The position numbers were made by a program, and so were the translations under genes. The notes under the pieces are model-generated. The model was not told where the DNA came from and ran no database searches. It was given only the letters and a program-made list of their open reading frames with translations. A stretch of DNA of 64,000 nt, taken from Juglans regia. Lineage: Eukaryota > Streptophyta > Magnoliopsida > Fagales > Juglandaceae. How positions within the stretch are numbered: position 1 is the first letter of the stretch; each line of letters opens with the position of its first letter. The DNA lies in the NCBI RefSeq assembly GCF_001411555.2, contig NC_049911.1, positions 29,361,044 through 29,425,043 on the forward strand. Reading direction: 5' to 3'. This document shows positions 12,177 to 26,626 of this stretch, piece by piece.

Positions 12177-13024
12177 TGTAACAAGTCCGAAAGTTTATGT
12201 TGGAAGATTTATATATAGCTATGGTGTGCTGCGATTCAGCTGTCATTTTCCTGTATTTGTTTATAGTGTGTTTGAACTTTGAAGCATATCATGGCATACC
12301 ATTTTTCGCTTCTTTTTTTTTTTTTCTCTCTCTCTCTACATCTACTACTTTTACTTTGGGAAGATTGTTCCTTTTGTATTTCTCTTTTTTTACTATAAAT
12401 CATATTATCTTACCCAAAAAAAAACAACCATTTGTTGTGTTGAGCAGAATGTTTCATCCCTTTTTTCCTTATTTTTAAATTATCTGTATTCTCCTAGCTT
12501 TCGTGATACTTTGATTCGCAGATTGTTCTAGTAATAGTCTTTGTGAGCCTGAGTTCAGGAAATTAGTGTCTATAATTAATTTTTCTTTGTAATACTATAA
12601 AAGCGGCACTTACCCACCTTCCCATACAGTCAGTTGATAAGAAATTTTTTTAGATAATAGTCAGTTGATCAGAATTTAACATGGCGTGATATGGCCCATC
12701 CAAACGACCATGTTTTGGCCATTCACGTGAGAGAATTAGTTTTTGGGAGTATAGATGATCTGATATTTTTATTTTATCATAATGTAACTAATTTTATTTA
12801 TATATACGTTAATATAATTAAAATTAGAGTAACACTATTTAGAAAAAAAAAATTATTTATCATCTCCTGCGCTACAAACTAACAAGTAATTTATTATTTT
12901 TGTCGTCTTATTTAAATATATATATTGATGTGTAAATATATCTTTAAATAGAATGATAAAAATGATAAATTAGTGTGTAATGTGTGAGGATGATATATAA
13001 AAATTATTTCATTAGTCGTAGTTG
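12177..13024. other. Glycosyltransferase 3' flank, no gene seen
   Basis: This stretch contains the probable 3' UTR of the glycosyltransferase transcript, T-rich tracts near 12310-12400, a tail-only LINE insertion at 12628-12674 and AT-rich sequence. No second protein-coding unit is recognised. Confidence 0.45.
12628..12674 (-). mobile_element. Tail-only LINE insertion with target duplication
   Basis: AGTCAGTTGATAAGAA (12628-12643) and AGTCAGTTGATCAGAA (12659-12674), one mismatch apart, flank ATTTTTTTAGATAAT. On the minus strand the insert reads ATTATCTAAAAAAAT, again a LINE tail with no body. Confidence 0.55.
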
Positions 13025-13827
13025 GAACTAGGCTTGTACAACAACTCGCCCAAACCAGATTTGGGACCGACCCGACCGCAGGGAAAGGCCCCACCAACCC
13101 AACCGTAACTTTCAAATCGAGTCGAACATGTTCTTCTCTGCTTTGGATCGTTCACCTTCATTTGTAGACCCAAGCGTTCTGGCCAGATTTCTCTCCCAAC
13201 CAAAAAAGTCTTTCATTTTTCACAACCACTCCAATTCTATCTATCAACCAACCAAATGCACTCTTGCATTGTCTCCTTGGCATCCTTTGAGATCTTTGCG
13301 TTTACCGGCAGTGCCTTCTTCATGATCTAGTTCACATTTGCAATTGGCATGAACCCATCCTGCTCTTGTGGTGACAACTCATTTGTCGATGCGTTTCCAG
13401 CTCTTTCGCCACCTCTTTTAGACTCGTTGTTTGAGTCTTCCATTGAATTTGAAGGTTTTTATTGCTGCAATGCTCTACAACTCTTGTGAGGCACATACTC
13501 TCTCTACTCGAAGCAGAGGAAGAGAAACCCACTCAATGTTATTTATGTGATGTCCATTATAGATTATGCTCAGTTATAGCCATTTTGGGATGAAAGCAAT
13601 TTAAGGTAGGGTAGGGTAGGGTAGGGGAGGGGAGGGGAGGGGTTGATTTGTAACTAGGGTTTTGAGAGAACTGAAGTTTGAAGGTAAGAAAGTCGGTTGG
13701 TTTAACGCTTGAAATCCAAAGCCGTCATTTATCGAGTTGGTGAACCGAGCATTTAACAACCTGGCAAATGCTGGGTCGAGTCACTCGAGCAACTCGGTTT
13801 GTCGAGTCATATGCACAAGCCTAGTCG
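13025..13827. mobile_element. Non-autonomous GC-ended DNA element (probable hAT type)
   Basis: The left end reads ACTAGGCTTGTACAACAACT. The complement of the right end reads GACTAGGCTTGTGCATATGA, giving an imperfect inverted repeat with CTAGGCTTGT identical. Subterminal motifs such as GACCGACCCGACCG on the left and CTCGAGCAACTCGGTTTGTCG on the right are typical of hAT-like non-autonomous elements. About 0.8 kb long with no transposase. I could not see an unambiguous 8-bp target duplication. Confidence 0.5.
13604..13643 (+). other. G-rich tract, candidate G-quadruplex
   Basis: Four GGTAG units are followed by four GGGGA units with at least seven runs of three or more G. Four closely spaced G-runs are the standard requirement for an intramolecular quadruplex. 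It lies inside the small GC-ended element and about 850 bp upstream of the RPT4 start codon. It is not the plant telomere repeat (TTTAGGG). Confidence 0.6.
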
Positions 13828-14496
13828 ATCTGCGTGATAGCGGTGCAAGTTAGAGGAACTATGTTAGCGATTTAAAACAACAAATTGCAGAATAAGGAGC
13901 ATTAAGGGTAAAATGGTAATCTGGGGAATCGACGCAATATAGGCTGGGAGTGGATGCCATGACCATGTAAGAGCTGGAAGCTGGAAGCAGTGGGAAGCAG
14001 AAGTAGAAATGGAAGGGGAAGGAAGATTCGTTAGTTTTATTAGTTGAAATGTTAGTGATACATAGTCCTTTTGCATTGTTGTATTAGTCAGGAAGTGTAT
14101 AAGGAACACGGCGTCGTTTGAATAAGTGAGTGATTAGTGAAATGCTGTCGTGGGAAGCTAGGGATATTAGTTGTTGTAGAAGCAACACGGTGCGTTTTAA
14201 TTCAATTCTATAAAAGGGTAACCACGTGTTGGGCAGAGGCCAACTCTGAAAATCAGTTACAAATTTCCCTCCAATCCTCTCTCTCTCTTCTTGAATTCTT
14301 CTCTCCTTTCTCTTTCTAGTTCTTGGTTCTTGGAGGTTGACTACCTCGAAACAGTCAGACTACAAGGGGCTCATTACAGTGGATTCTTTACTGCGACCCA
14401 AAAGCGTATAGAGGCTGCTTCTTTCTCAAGTTAAGCTCTCCGATAAAACGCAGCCAAGACAATTCGTTTCCAGAATTTGGCATTGCGAGCACAACG
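13828..14496 (+). promoter_or_regulatory. RPT4 promoter and 5' leader region
   Basis: There is about 670 bp of unique sequence before the RPT4 start. It contains TTCTATAAAAGGGTAACC at about 14205-14222, a plausible TATA box, followed by a CT-rich leader (CTCTCTCTCTTCTTG near 14280). The leader carries stops in the frame of the chosen ATG. No other gene is seen. Confidence 0.5.
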
Positions 14497-17984
<3,488 letters not shown>

Positions 17985-18678
17985 CCATTCAGTTGTTTCA
18001 TTTTCAGAGCCAAGGATATTTGGGCAGTGCATCTTTTATTCCATCCGCCTGAAAGGTGATCCCTATCTAATACCTAGAGATTCCATTAAAAAAAAAAATG
18101 TTCCCAATCTTCGAAACGTGGATATCAGTAAGCTAATCCAATTGGGCTTGAAAGGAAGAGTGTTCTAATGTAGTTGTGTTTTGCCAAATTCGTGTTACTG
18201 TCAACATAGTCCTACACGTAGTACCACGGTACGACCTAATCAAACTAGAATTTCCTTGTTATCCCCATCAACTACGTACATTGTGGAATTGGAGTGTCTA
18301 TGATGGCTCTATTTTACGTTCGGATATCATGCAGAAATGATCAGGTTATGGACGAATTGAAATAATCTCTTACAATTTTATTTTATTTTTTATCTAAACT
18401 TTAAGTCGTTAAGACCATTGAGTTATACGTAAGTTTTGAGTTCGATTATAAAACTGCCATGCTGATGACCATAAAAAATTAAAATAAAATTGTTTTTTTT
18501 TTTCTAGAAATAAAATAAAATTGCTATATATGCACAGATAAAATAGGTGTAGTCGCAATTATAACTAGTTTATAACTGTTGAAAGCAGATGCCGGTATTT
18601 TACAGGGTATGTCATTAAAAAAACTGATCTGAAAAATACATCAATTATTTTACAAAATGTCGTGACTTTGACCGAGTT
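17985..18678. other. Intergenic space between convergent RPT4 and TLC genes
   Basis: The two genes converge, so this stretch holds both 3' ends. No protein is encoded. Near 18480-18530 a GTTTTTTTTTTTCTAG tract between copies of AAAATAAAATTG may be another tail-only retroelement scar, but the flanks are too low in complexity to be sure. Confidence 0.4.
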
Positions 18679-20209
18679 TCAAATTTTTGGTGTGAATAGT
18701 TTTGAGGAGACGTTTTTAGATGCTGTCCGCTTGGTCAATTTGTGTGTCACCATCCTGACGATTTTGTAGAACCAGAAGGCACTAACCAGCTGCAGGCCCA
18801 ATGCCATTGCCTGAACATCGTTGTGAAGGAGAAAACTAGTCAAAATTACAACCCCAACATATAAGCATCTTCACAATTTAATTATATCCTCTACTCTACT
18901 GTAAATTTCATACCTTTATGACAAAAGGATTGCTAGCAGATACAGTCACGTAAGTGATATAAGGCCCACAAACCATCCTGCCTAATGTAAATATCACTGC
19001 AAACAAAATCTGCAAAAATCCCACTTTAGTACTGATAATGACTATGAATTACAGTCCCCCTGTCTTTCTTTTGTTCTTTAGATCATCATAGCTCGATGGT
19101 ATTGATATAGTTCATTCAAAATTACTAATTTCTTAGATTCAGAGGGGTTGGACTCAGAGGGTAGAGGACTTGGGCTGTGGCATTTGTTGATGGAGTTCAA
19201 AACCAGCACTGATTAGGGTCGTATATATTTGGAGATTTCATCTGAATTTTACAGCCCCCATAACTTGGAAATGGCATAAAAGAACCCAAAATCACCCTTA
19301 AGAACATTTGTATTGTACTCATGAAAGTGGAAAATGTTCTATTAGCAATTTGAATTTTGAACTCACATCGACTGCCAAATTAAGGTCGGTGTCCCTGAAT
19401 CCAAGTTCTTTGAGGAGCTCCCTCAGGTGGAGGAAAGGGCTGGAGACTTCAGTTACCCATAATGCAGCTACCAATTCTGATCCACACTGCATAGAAAAAG
19501 TGATGGTGACTTTACTTGGAAAAGCATAGCCCAGGAAAAGTTTTCGCAAAGCAATGATATGGCTTTAGTCTTTCAATTTAGTGAAGAGTATGCTCCAAGA
19601 AGTTCTGGTTTTGAGTTTGCAATTAATTTGAAACCTAAATGACTGAGAAATACTGTAGTTGCAAAAGGATTACACCAAAATAGGCAATACCTTCTCATAG
19701 GCAAGGCCTGCGCCAATTCCAACGATGCTGACCAGATGGTGGATGGAATTGTCGAGGCTGACTCGCTTTTCAAAGAGGCAACATATTAAATCATAGATCA
19801 TATAAGAGAGGCTCACTGCTAGAGCTTGCATCTGCTCAGTGTTCAAAATCCACCATCAAATAGGGAGTTAAACCAAAGCAGTCATTGGAATTAACAAATA
19901 CTATATTGTTTCAGAGTCCAGACGGAGCTATACGAAAATTAGTTCAAATAGATTTTAGATAAAGCAACCCCATGATCTAGTGTCAGATACCTGCTTTGGG
20001 GAAGATTTTGCAGCCAAAGGACAAACTGGGCACCCCCAATCTTGAACGGAGAGAAAGGTTAATATTACAGCTAAAGTTGCATGAATCGTAGAAACAGCCC
20101 GGTTGCAGAAATCAAACGAGCGCTTGGGGAATATCCTCCTTACTAGCAGAAAAGCTGTTGTCCATGAAATGACTCCAAGCACTATTACATTGATAATATA
20201 GGCTTCCAT
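18679..20209 (-). CDS. TLC-domain (TRAM/LAG1/CLN8) membrane protein
   Basis: Five exons on the minus strand (20209-19991, 19831-19691, 19486-19367, 19009-18914, 18810-18679) join without frame breaks to 235 residues, and all junctions are GT...AG. Several hydrophobic helices are visible, starting with AYIINVIVLGVISWTTAFLL (residues 3-22). Central TLC signatures are HATLAVILTFL in exon 1, SYMIYDLICCLF and NSIHHLVSIVGIGAGLAYEK in exon 2 with the characteristic His-His, and TEVSSPFLHLRELL in exon 3. It resembles the 'TLC domain-containing At5g14285' type. Family members act in the ER or other endomembranes, some in lipid sensing or sphingolipid synthesis; the substrate of this one is unknown. 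All exons end in phase 0. Confidence 0.9.
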
Positions 20210-21050
20210 TTATATATTTCTTCGCAGATTTGAGCCTTCAAGTGAAGATGGTCAGCCCAAAATCTACCGGCCGGAAACGAGACAGAGAAATCAATCTGGT
20301 TTCAAGTAGCCATGATGATCATGTAGGGTTTATGAATCCTTCTTCTTGATGAATAACAAAAGCAGACCGGCCGTTTCTTCCTCCCCAGATAGAAAAAGTT
20401 TCTGCCATGCATCAAGTTGTAGGCAACATTTATTGTGTTGTAAAATACAGGTGGAAATGGGTTAGGTGTGGAAGTTGGTTGTATTGATTCTAAACTGTTT
20501 AGACCCAACATGATGATGAGATTTGATATACTCAAGATGATGAATTAAAATCATATTGAGTCCTTTATTTCGTGCACTTCTCAAACTCCCCAACTGAAAA
20601 AGGACCAAAAACTAGTCTATTGGGAAAAACATCGCCAGTACTACGCATGAATAATATAAGCTAGCTGTCTATTTCACGTGCTTATGACTAATTAATCAAA
20701 ATGTTAACATGCATAAGCTGGATCATTTCCAGCTAGGAGGGATCAAGAGGAATAGTACTGGCCGAGCCGGCCTCAAAGTTAACATCCTCTCGCCCTAGTG
20801 GTCTGTATGTCTTTAATTCTTTCTCCTAATATGTGGTACGTACAGCTGTGGTGCAAGCTGGGTATTCAATGCATGCTCTCTAATTTTGTGGCTCTAGTTT
20901 TTTGTAGAGACGTTGTGTCATTCATTTATTGGCAGACTAGACAGTTGAGGAAAGATGAACAAAGTCCCACATCGATCTTTTTTGGAGAACTATTATGGCT
21001 AACAGAAATAATTCATCTTAATCAATACCTTGAATAAGAGAGTGCGTAGC

Positions 21051-21054
<4 letters not shown>

Positions 21055-21091
<37 letters not shown>
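21055..21091. repeat. (TA)n microsatellite
   Basis: About 18 uninterrupted TA units lie in the intergenic region. It is likely to vary in length. Confidence 0.9.
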
Positions 21092-21094
<3 letters not shown>

Positions 21095-21641
21095 GCCTAG
21101 CTATAATATGTTCCCCATTTATTAGGCTAAATTTAAACAATGGGATATGAATATGGTATATGTGTGTGTTTAATTTTTACCTACTTTTAAATAATAGAGA
21201 AAAAAAAAAAGGAAGACTAGTTAATTATTAGGTAGTTTTTGGAGTATAGATATGTAGTACTTTCGTTCTACTATAAATTTATATAGACGGTTGTAATGAT
21301 CTATCATTTTGTAATATGATGAGAATATTACATAGCAAAGGGAGTTATGTATTTAAAAATGAGAACTTCTTAATAATGAGAATAATTAAGAACTTTTGTG
21401 GAAGAAAATTAGGAAGCTATTAAGTAAGACATGATAGTTGGACTACATGAGAAATTTAAAAGCATAGCAAAGGGAGAGACACGTTAAAATAAAAAAAAAA
21501 AATTCAAACTCGTAAGTTGAGAGTTTGACTTGCTCAATGAAGGATAAGTCATTTGTGAAGTTAGAGATTATAAACATTTTACAAAGAAGGCGTTGGTGGT
21601 TTGAGAATCTTAACGTAGAGACTTATGCTACTTGTAAATTT

Positions 21642-21852
21642 AGGCCTTATTTGTTTTCAGAAATGAAATGAGATGAAAGTTAAAAAGTTGAATAAAATAT
21701 TGTTAGAATATTATTTTTATTTTAGAATTTGAAAAAATTAAATTATTTATTTTATTTTGTGTGAGAATTTGAAAAAATTATAATAATAAGATGAGAGGTT
21801 TTTAAAGTTTTTAAAATTTTGAGTTTTAGTCTTGAAAACAAACCAGGTCTTA
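21642..21852. repeat. MITE of the GAGATGAGATGA family, copy 5
   Basis: The ends are AGGCCTTATTTGTTTTCAGA and, as complement of the right end, AGACCTGGTTTGTTTTCAAG, an inverted repeat of about 18 bp with few mismatches. The core matches the other copies, but the termini read TTTGTTTTCA where most have TTTGGAT, so this is a subfamily variant. Confidence 0.75.
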
Positions 21853-22302
21853 TTGTATCGATACATTATTTATTGCAGAATCTTGATTAGTTATTAAAAA
21901 AAAAATTATTTATTATTTGACGTTACATGTCTCTATATCTTTCATATCTTGGTGTGTCAAAATATGGTTTTGCAAGTAGGGTTTTTCTTTAACAAACTAT
22001 TGTTTGCTTTGAGTGATTAGAAATATTTTACAAAGGAAAACTAGAATTTCTCGAGACTGTTGGGTAATAGTTTCTAAAGTTCTGGGCCCTCCACTTATTT
22101 GCAGTCCACCAGAAGATTTGAAAGGAGCATGTCTACGGCCGAAGCCCGGAAATGTCAATCTTGGGCCAACATTTGAGGAGGCCCGGGCCCATGACACTTG
22201 AAAGGCGGCACAGTCGGCAGTTGGGGCGGCTTGATCCCTCAACCTGCTGGGCAGACTAACATGCGAATCGATATTTTCTTCACGTAATCGACAATTCTGG
22301 CG

Positions 22303-25300
22303 ATGGATATATGCCACGTACCGGGCCGATTCCCGGTATCTACGCTTAGATTCGGCCATGTTCCGCAAAATCCTGGCCTTCCGAGATCCCAAACGTCACC
22401 GTATTGGCCCTATGTCGCAGCTGCTGGCGGTTTACGTTCCGACACCGATACTTCGGGGCCGACATATCGGAACCGGATGTTCTTTCTGGGAATGGGTTTC
22501 GTAGCACAGTTCTTTGCTCAAGAGCTCAAGAACCAAGGATGGTAAACCATTGCGCCCTGGTTTCTCTCCACCATTAGCTTCCTCTGCCATAATTAACCCC
22601 TCTCTCTCTCTCTCTCTAGGGTTTGATTTTAAAATTTACAATGCATACTTTCGTGAAATTGTTTTGAAAAGAGTTAACACATTGGATTGTTGAACAATTT
22701 AGGGTTGTCTCCGGGACTTGTACAAGCATTTTGAAGAAGAATGAGCTTGGAGAGATGGGCTTTGATATGTACCTTTTCAATGCAAATGAGCGAGAGTTAG
22801 TGATTCTATTGTAAAGCTCTCTTGTACCACTAATTTTGGTATCAATGTATATACTTTTTCTAAATTACGTTTTGCTTATCTCGGCTCCTATTTAATATCT
22901 TTTTATTCTTGTTTAAATCCCAGACCGAGCACCCTGGAGATAATGAAATATCATACTCACGTTGTTGTCTCAATCCCTCCTGTAGTGGGTATTGGTGACC
23001 CGGTATGCTAAAACTATATTTTCCAATTTTCTGTTAAAAGAATTTGCTGAATAGATTATCTATTTTGTGATAATCTTTCTCTATGATTAATTTCGGCCAA
23101 TTTGTTTTCCCATCAATTTTATAGGTGCTTCAGCACCAAGAACTTTTGAGGAGTTCGCTAATGGATGGGAACCTTCAATGGCTTTGTTACTTGTCATCAA
23201 CTAGTATGTTCCTATTCATATTGCTAATGAGTCAACGTTTTCATCGTTGTTATGTCATTGACGTAGATATAGGGTCATGGATATGACATTATTTGTTCTA
23301 TGGACTTATGGTTTCTGTTGTCTATAAATCTCTGTATTAATACAAGAGCTCTAGCATTGAAATCTTCTTTAAAGATTTTGCAACATATGTGCTACTTGGG
23401 ACATTTCTGAACATCAATTCATTACAAAAATGAAAATATTATTCTTTGGAACTTCTGCTCTTTCATCCCTGGATCCAACTGTTTTCAATTTCCCAAACAG
23501 CTCCTGAATGTGATCATTGACTCTGAAGAAACCTCTCGCTTGGCAGGTGTATATGGAGATTGTGGTGGTGCATGGGTAGATGAGGAGTAAGCAAACGCGT
23601 CTAAACTAACTTCTTAAGCATGCAAACTCTTGCCTACACTGATGTCAAATCTCCCTAAACACATGCATTATCCTGTGACAGTTATCCTACTAGCTCTGCA
23701 AGTGAGTTGGCTAACTTAAGATTGATTGCTGAGAAGAGATGGCTAAGTCTTGGTAATGATCTTGAGCTCTCGACACAAATATTTCGGCTTGGAGGTATCT
23801 ATGGCCCTGGTAGAAGGTTGTGATCTTATAAATATGACCAAATTTGCTGCCTTCATTCTGAGTCTTTAGTTACTTAACACTCACATGTTAGCTTCTAACT
23901 GGGATATAACTACCCATGAGTTTTAGCTGGTACATTTCATGCTATAACCTTTGTTATAATTAAAATCCACCCTGAAATGTATTTTTTTATGGGTAAAACA
24001 GAAATCCACCCTGAAACATTACCACTCTGATTTTGAATGTCATCATAAAAGTTTAATCATAATTTATATTGACCGAAATTTGATGTATTTCTTGTTAGCA
24101 TATTGATGTGCATGGCTCTATGAATTTAAGCTTTGGCTTAAACTTTCCATGCTAAAGGTAGGTATTGTGGTAAAATATTTTCCCTTACAGTGCCGTTGAT
24201 ACAATACTTAAGAACAGAGTGTTGTCAGAAGGCCAGAAAATGAGAGTATACAGGAAATTTACATCTAGAATCCATGTTGAGGACATCTCCCAGGCACTTA
24301 CAGCCAGCATTCACTTGCCTTCCCGCAGGTAGGTTCCAATCATCAGCCTTCCTAAACTCAGTCCTATTTTTTCATAAGCTATTACCATTGTAAGAGATTG
24401 CTAGAGCAACAAATGTAATAAAATTTTAGATATTTAAGATATTGGTAAACAATCTCCATCATTGTTAACAGGAAATGGAAATGTTCAGCCAATCAGAATC
24501 TGGAATCCCAATTTAAAGGCCTTCAATATGCAAAGCCATATTTCATGAATGTTGGATGTATTCTCATCTTTTGCAGTTTTTTTGAATTCTTGTTCTTCTT
24601 CCTCGTATAATTGGGTTGCACCCCTAGCGCTTTTCTTAATAAAAGCTTTGGCACCTTTAGTTTAAAGAAATGCTCAATGTTACTCTTTTAGCCATCTGTT
24701 TTTAAAAAACCAGCATTTACGCGGCATATGTTGCACATATTCTTATACACATTTTCTAGCAAGTTGCATATATTTTTATGGAGACAGTTTCTTAGTGTGT
24801 CGGAACTCCAGAGTTAGTTTCTAATTGGGCAGTCTATGACTCTACGATTAGAACTTTTTATCTAATTTGGAGCTCGACAGACATGCTTTGATGCACATGT
24901 ACTTAAATTGCATGGGGGCAGGGCCAGAAACTTTGAGTAATTATGGAGTTCTAATTGTCAGGTGGCATTAAATTTGTTCTGTAATGACTGATTCAGCTTT
25001 TGTTTCCCGTTTATTTCTTTGAACCCCTTTCGCACATGAAATTTCTTGTTCTATTGTATGTTTGTAATGCTTTCAACCCTGTTTAATATACTTGCATTAG
25101 GAAACATTTTCCTTATATATTGCCATTGATTTTCATTTTCAGGAGAGTTTACAATATTGTCGATGATGATCCAGCCCCTCGAGAAGAAGTATTTGCATAT
25201 GCAAGTGACTTGATCGAGAAGAAGTGGCCTGGGCGGATCAAGCAATCCGCCTCCCGATCAGAGTCATTAATTGGGAAGGGTGGTCGAAGGGGCGAGAAGC

Positions 25301-25407
25301 GAGTTTCCAATGCTCGTATGAAGAAGGAACTAGGCGTGAGGCTTCTACATCCTAGCTATAGGTCAGGTCTGCAAAGCATTATCAATCATATAGAGGAGGC
25401 ATTATGA
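22303..25407 (+). CDS. Atypical NAD(P)-binding Rossmann-fold SDR (YeeZ-like)
   Basis: Eight exons (22303-22541, 22703-22795, 22924-23002, 23125-23203, 23547-23586, 23682-23816, 24191-24328, 25143-25407) join to 355 residues. The nucleotide-binding loop is MFFLGMGFVAQFFAQEL, where the last Gly of GxGxxG is Ala. Further motifs are HVVVSIPP, CYLSSTSVYGD, FRLGGIYGPGRS and RVYNIVDDDPAPREEVFAYA, typical of extended atypical SDRs such as E. coli YeeZ and Arabidopsis At1g19690. The catalytic Tyr-x3-Lys pair is not evident after SVYG, so enzymatic activity is unproven. Exon 5 is only 40 bp. The start is the first ATG after an in-frame stop at 22285; a shorter start at 22477 (MFFLG) is possible. The N-terminal 58 residues might be a plastid-targeting extension. 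Confidence 0.9.
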
Positions 25408-25599
25408 CACTGATGCATGATGATGCATCTGCTGAAAGTGTTGCATAATTATGCATATCACAGCAGGGACAGTGGTGACATCTATGGGGATGAGAACTTC
25501 AACGTTCTATTCGTAACTCAACCAGAAGGGATAAATCTTCAGCAATGAAAAGAAAATGACACGCACAACTGTACTGAACTTGGTAGTTGAGAATGACTG

Positions 25600-26155
25600 A
25601 GAATACTTGTGAAGTGTTGAGAATGTTTGTGAATAGTTATAAATAAATATTGTAGTGAGTTTGTGGGTCCCATTAAAAGTATTTTAAATTGTTTGGATGT
25701 GTGAAGTATATTGAGTTATTGACTTTTGGATAGGTAGTTGAAAAATGTGAGTCCCATAAATATTATGGTGATTTTATTTTTAGTAATAAATATTATAGTG
25801 ATTTTTTAATATTAATAAATATTATAGTGATTTTATTTTATTTTTATATATAATAATGATAAATATTATAATGATTTTATTTTTAATTTATATATAATAG
25901 TGATAAATATTATAATGATTTTATTTTTTATTTATATATAATAGTGATAAATATTACAGTGATTTTATTTTTATTTATATATAATAGTAATAAATATTAT
26001 ATAATGTTTGTGAATAGTTATGAGTAGAGATTGAAGTGGGTTTGTGGGTCTCATTGAGAGTATTTTAAGTTGTTTGGCATGTAGAGTATTTTTAATAGTA
26101 CGAGAATATTTGAAAAGTGCTGAGGTATGTTTGCAATCCAAACATAGCCTAATGC
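25600..26155. repeat. MITE-like element containing tandem repeats
   Basis: The left part (GAATACTTGTGAAGTGTTGA, TGTTTGTGAATAGTTATAAA) recurs in altered form on the right (TGTTTGTGAATAGTTATGAG, AATATTTGAAAAGTGCTGAG). The element ends in TTTGCAATCCAAACATAGCC, a terminus style shared with other short elements here. The body is expanded by a tandem array. Confidence 0.6.
25756..25997. repeat. Tandem repeat, unit about 44 bp
   Basis: Units start with AAATATTATAGTGATTTTAT and end with TATATATAATAGTGAT. About four full units and two shortened ones (about 30 bp) are visible, with small differences between copies. There are no unique spacers, so this is an expanded satellite within the element. Confidence 0.8.
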
Positions 26156-26542
26156 TTTCCATCAGCGAGGGTTATTAAGCAATGGCATTGTATGGGATGA
26201 GGCAGACACACACAGATTGATGAACATTTTTTTTATTTGCACCTGGTGTCTGGAACAGCGTTCCGACTAATCGTGGGATCGATGAACATTTGCCAATTTT
26301 GCTTGGCCAAAAAAGAGAATTGCAAAAGTTATTTATTAAATGTAGCATCAGACTGAGTTGAATTATATGTATTTACTTACTACGCTAGTTCCGGCCTATT
26401 AAAAGATATCTTAAAGCTATAGGTTTTACGAAGATTGCTACCATTTACTGGCCTCGTGACGTTTCGTCCGCCATTAATTTTAAGATTACATGGCTACAAT
26501 AATTAAGTTTATAATTTGAAATCTCATAACTTGCCATCAAGC

Positions 26543-26626
26543 GTCAGGATGGCCGAGTGGTCTAAGGCGCCAGACTCAAGTTCTGGTCCTCGTGAGAGGG
26601 CGTGGGTTCAAATCCCACTTCTGACA
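26543..26626 (+). tRNA. tRNA-Leu (anticodon CAA)
   Basis: The acceptor stem GTCAGGA pairs with TTCTGAC, followed by discriminator A. The A box is TGGCCGAGTGG and the B box GGTTCAAATCC (about 26605-26615). The anticodon stem CCAGA/TCTGG encloses the loop CTCAAGT with anticodon CAA at 26577-26579, which decodes UUG. The long variable arm (TCCTCGTGAGAGGG) is that of a class II tRNA such as leucine. There is no intron. CAA sits just upstream, a common plant Pol III start context, and a T-run near 26639 can serve as terminator. The encoded tRNA lacks CCA, as usual for nuclear genes. Confidence 0.95.

Larger units (their letters stand above)
20210..22302. other. Divergent intergenic region between TLC and SDR genes
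   Basis: The two flanking genes are transcribed away from each other, so both promoters lie here. Contents are a (TA)n tract at 21055-21091, a MITE at 21642-21852, and a GC-richer segment from about 22080 next to the SDR start. No further gene is recognised. Confidence 0.45.
25408..26542. other. SDR 3' flank with repeat element
   Basis: The SDR 3' UTR is followed by an AT-rich element (about 25600-26155) with a tandem array, and then unique sequence up to the tRNA gene. No protein is recognised. Confidence 0.5.

Noticed and set aside
13604..13643. Interstitial telomere
   Set aside because: The unit is GGTAG and then GGGGA, not the plant telomere unit TTTAGGG.
20798..21037. 79-codon frame containing CCCACATCGAT
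   Set aside because: The peptide has no recognisable motif, and AAAGTCCCACATCGATC is a phrase I have seen in plant repeats, so it is more likely repeat-derived.
21997..22392. 131-codon minus-strand frame over the SDR first exon
   Set aside because: It is the antisense of the SDR exon and upstream GC-rich sequence. It shows no recognisable domain and is best explained as a shadow frame.
25756..25997. Possible CRISPR-like array
   Set aside because: The repeats are contiguous without unique spacers, AT-rich, and in a eukaryotic genome. It is an ordinary tandem repeat.
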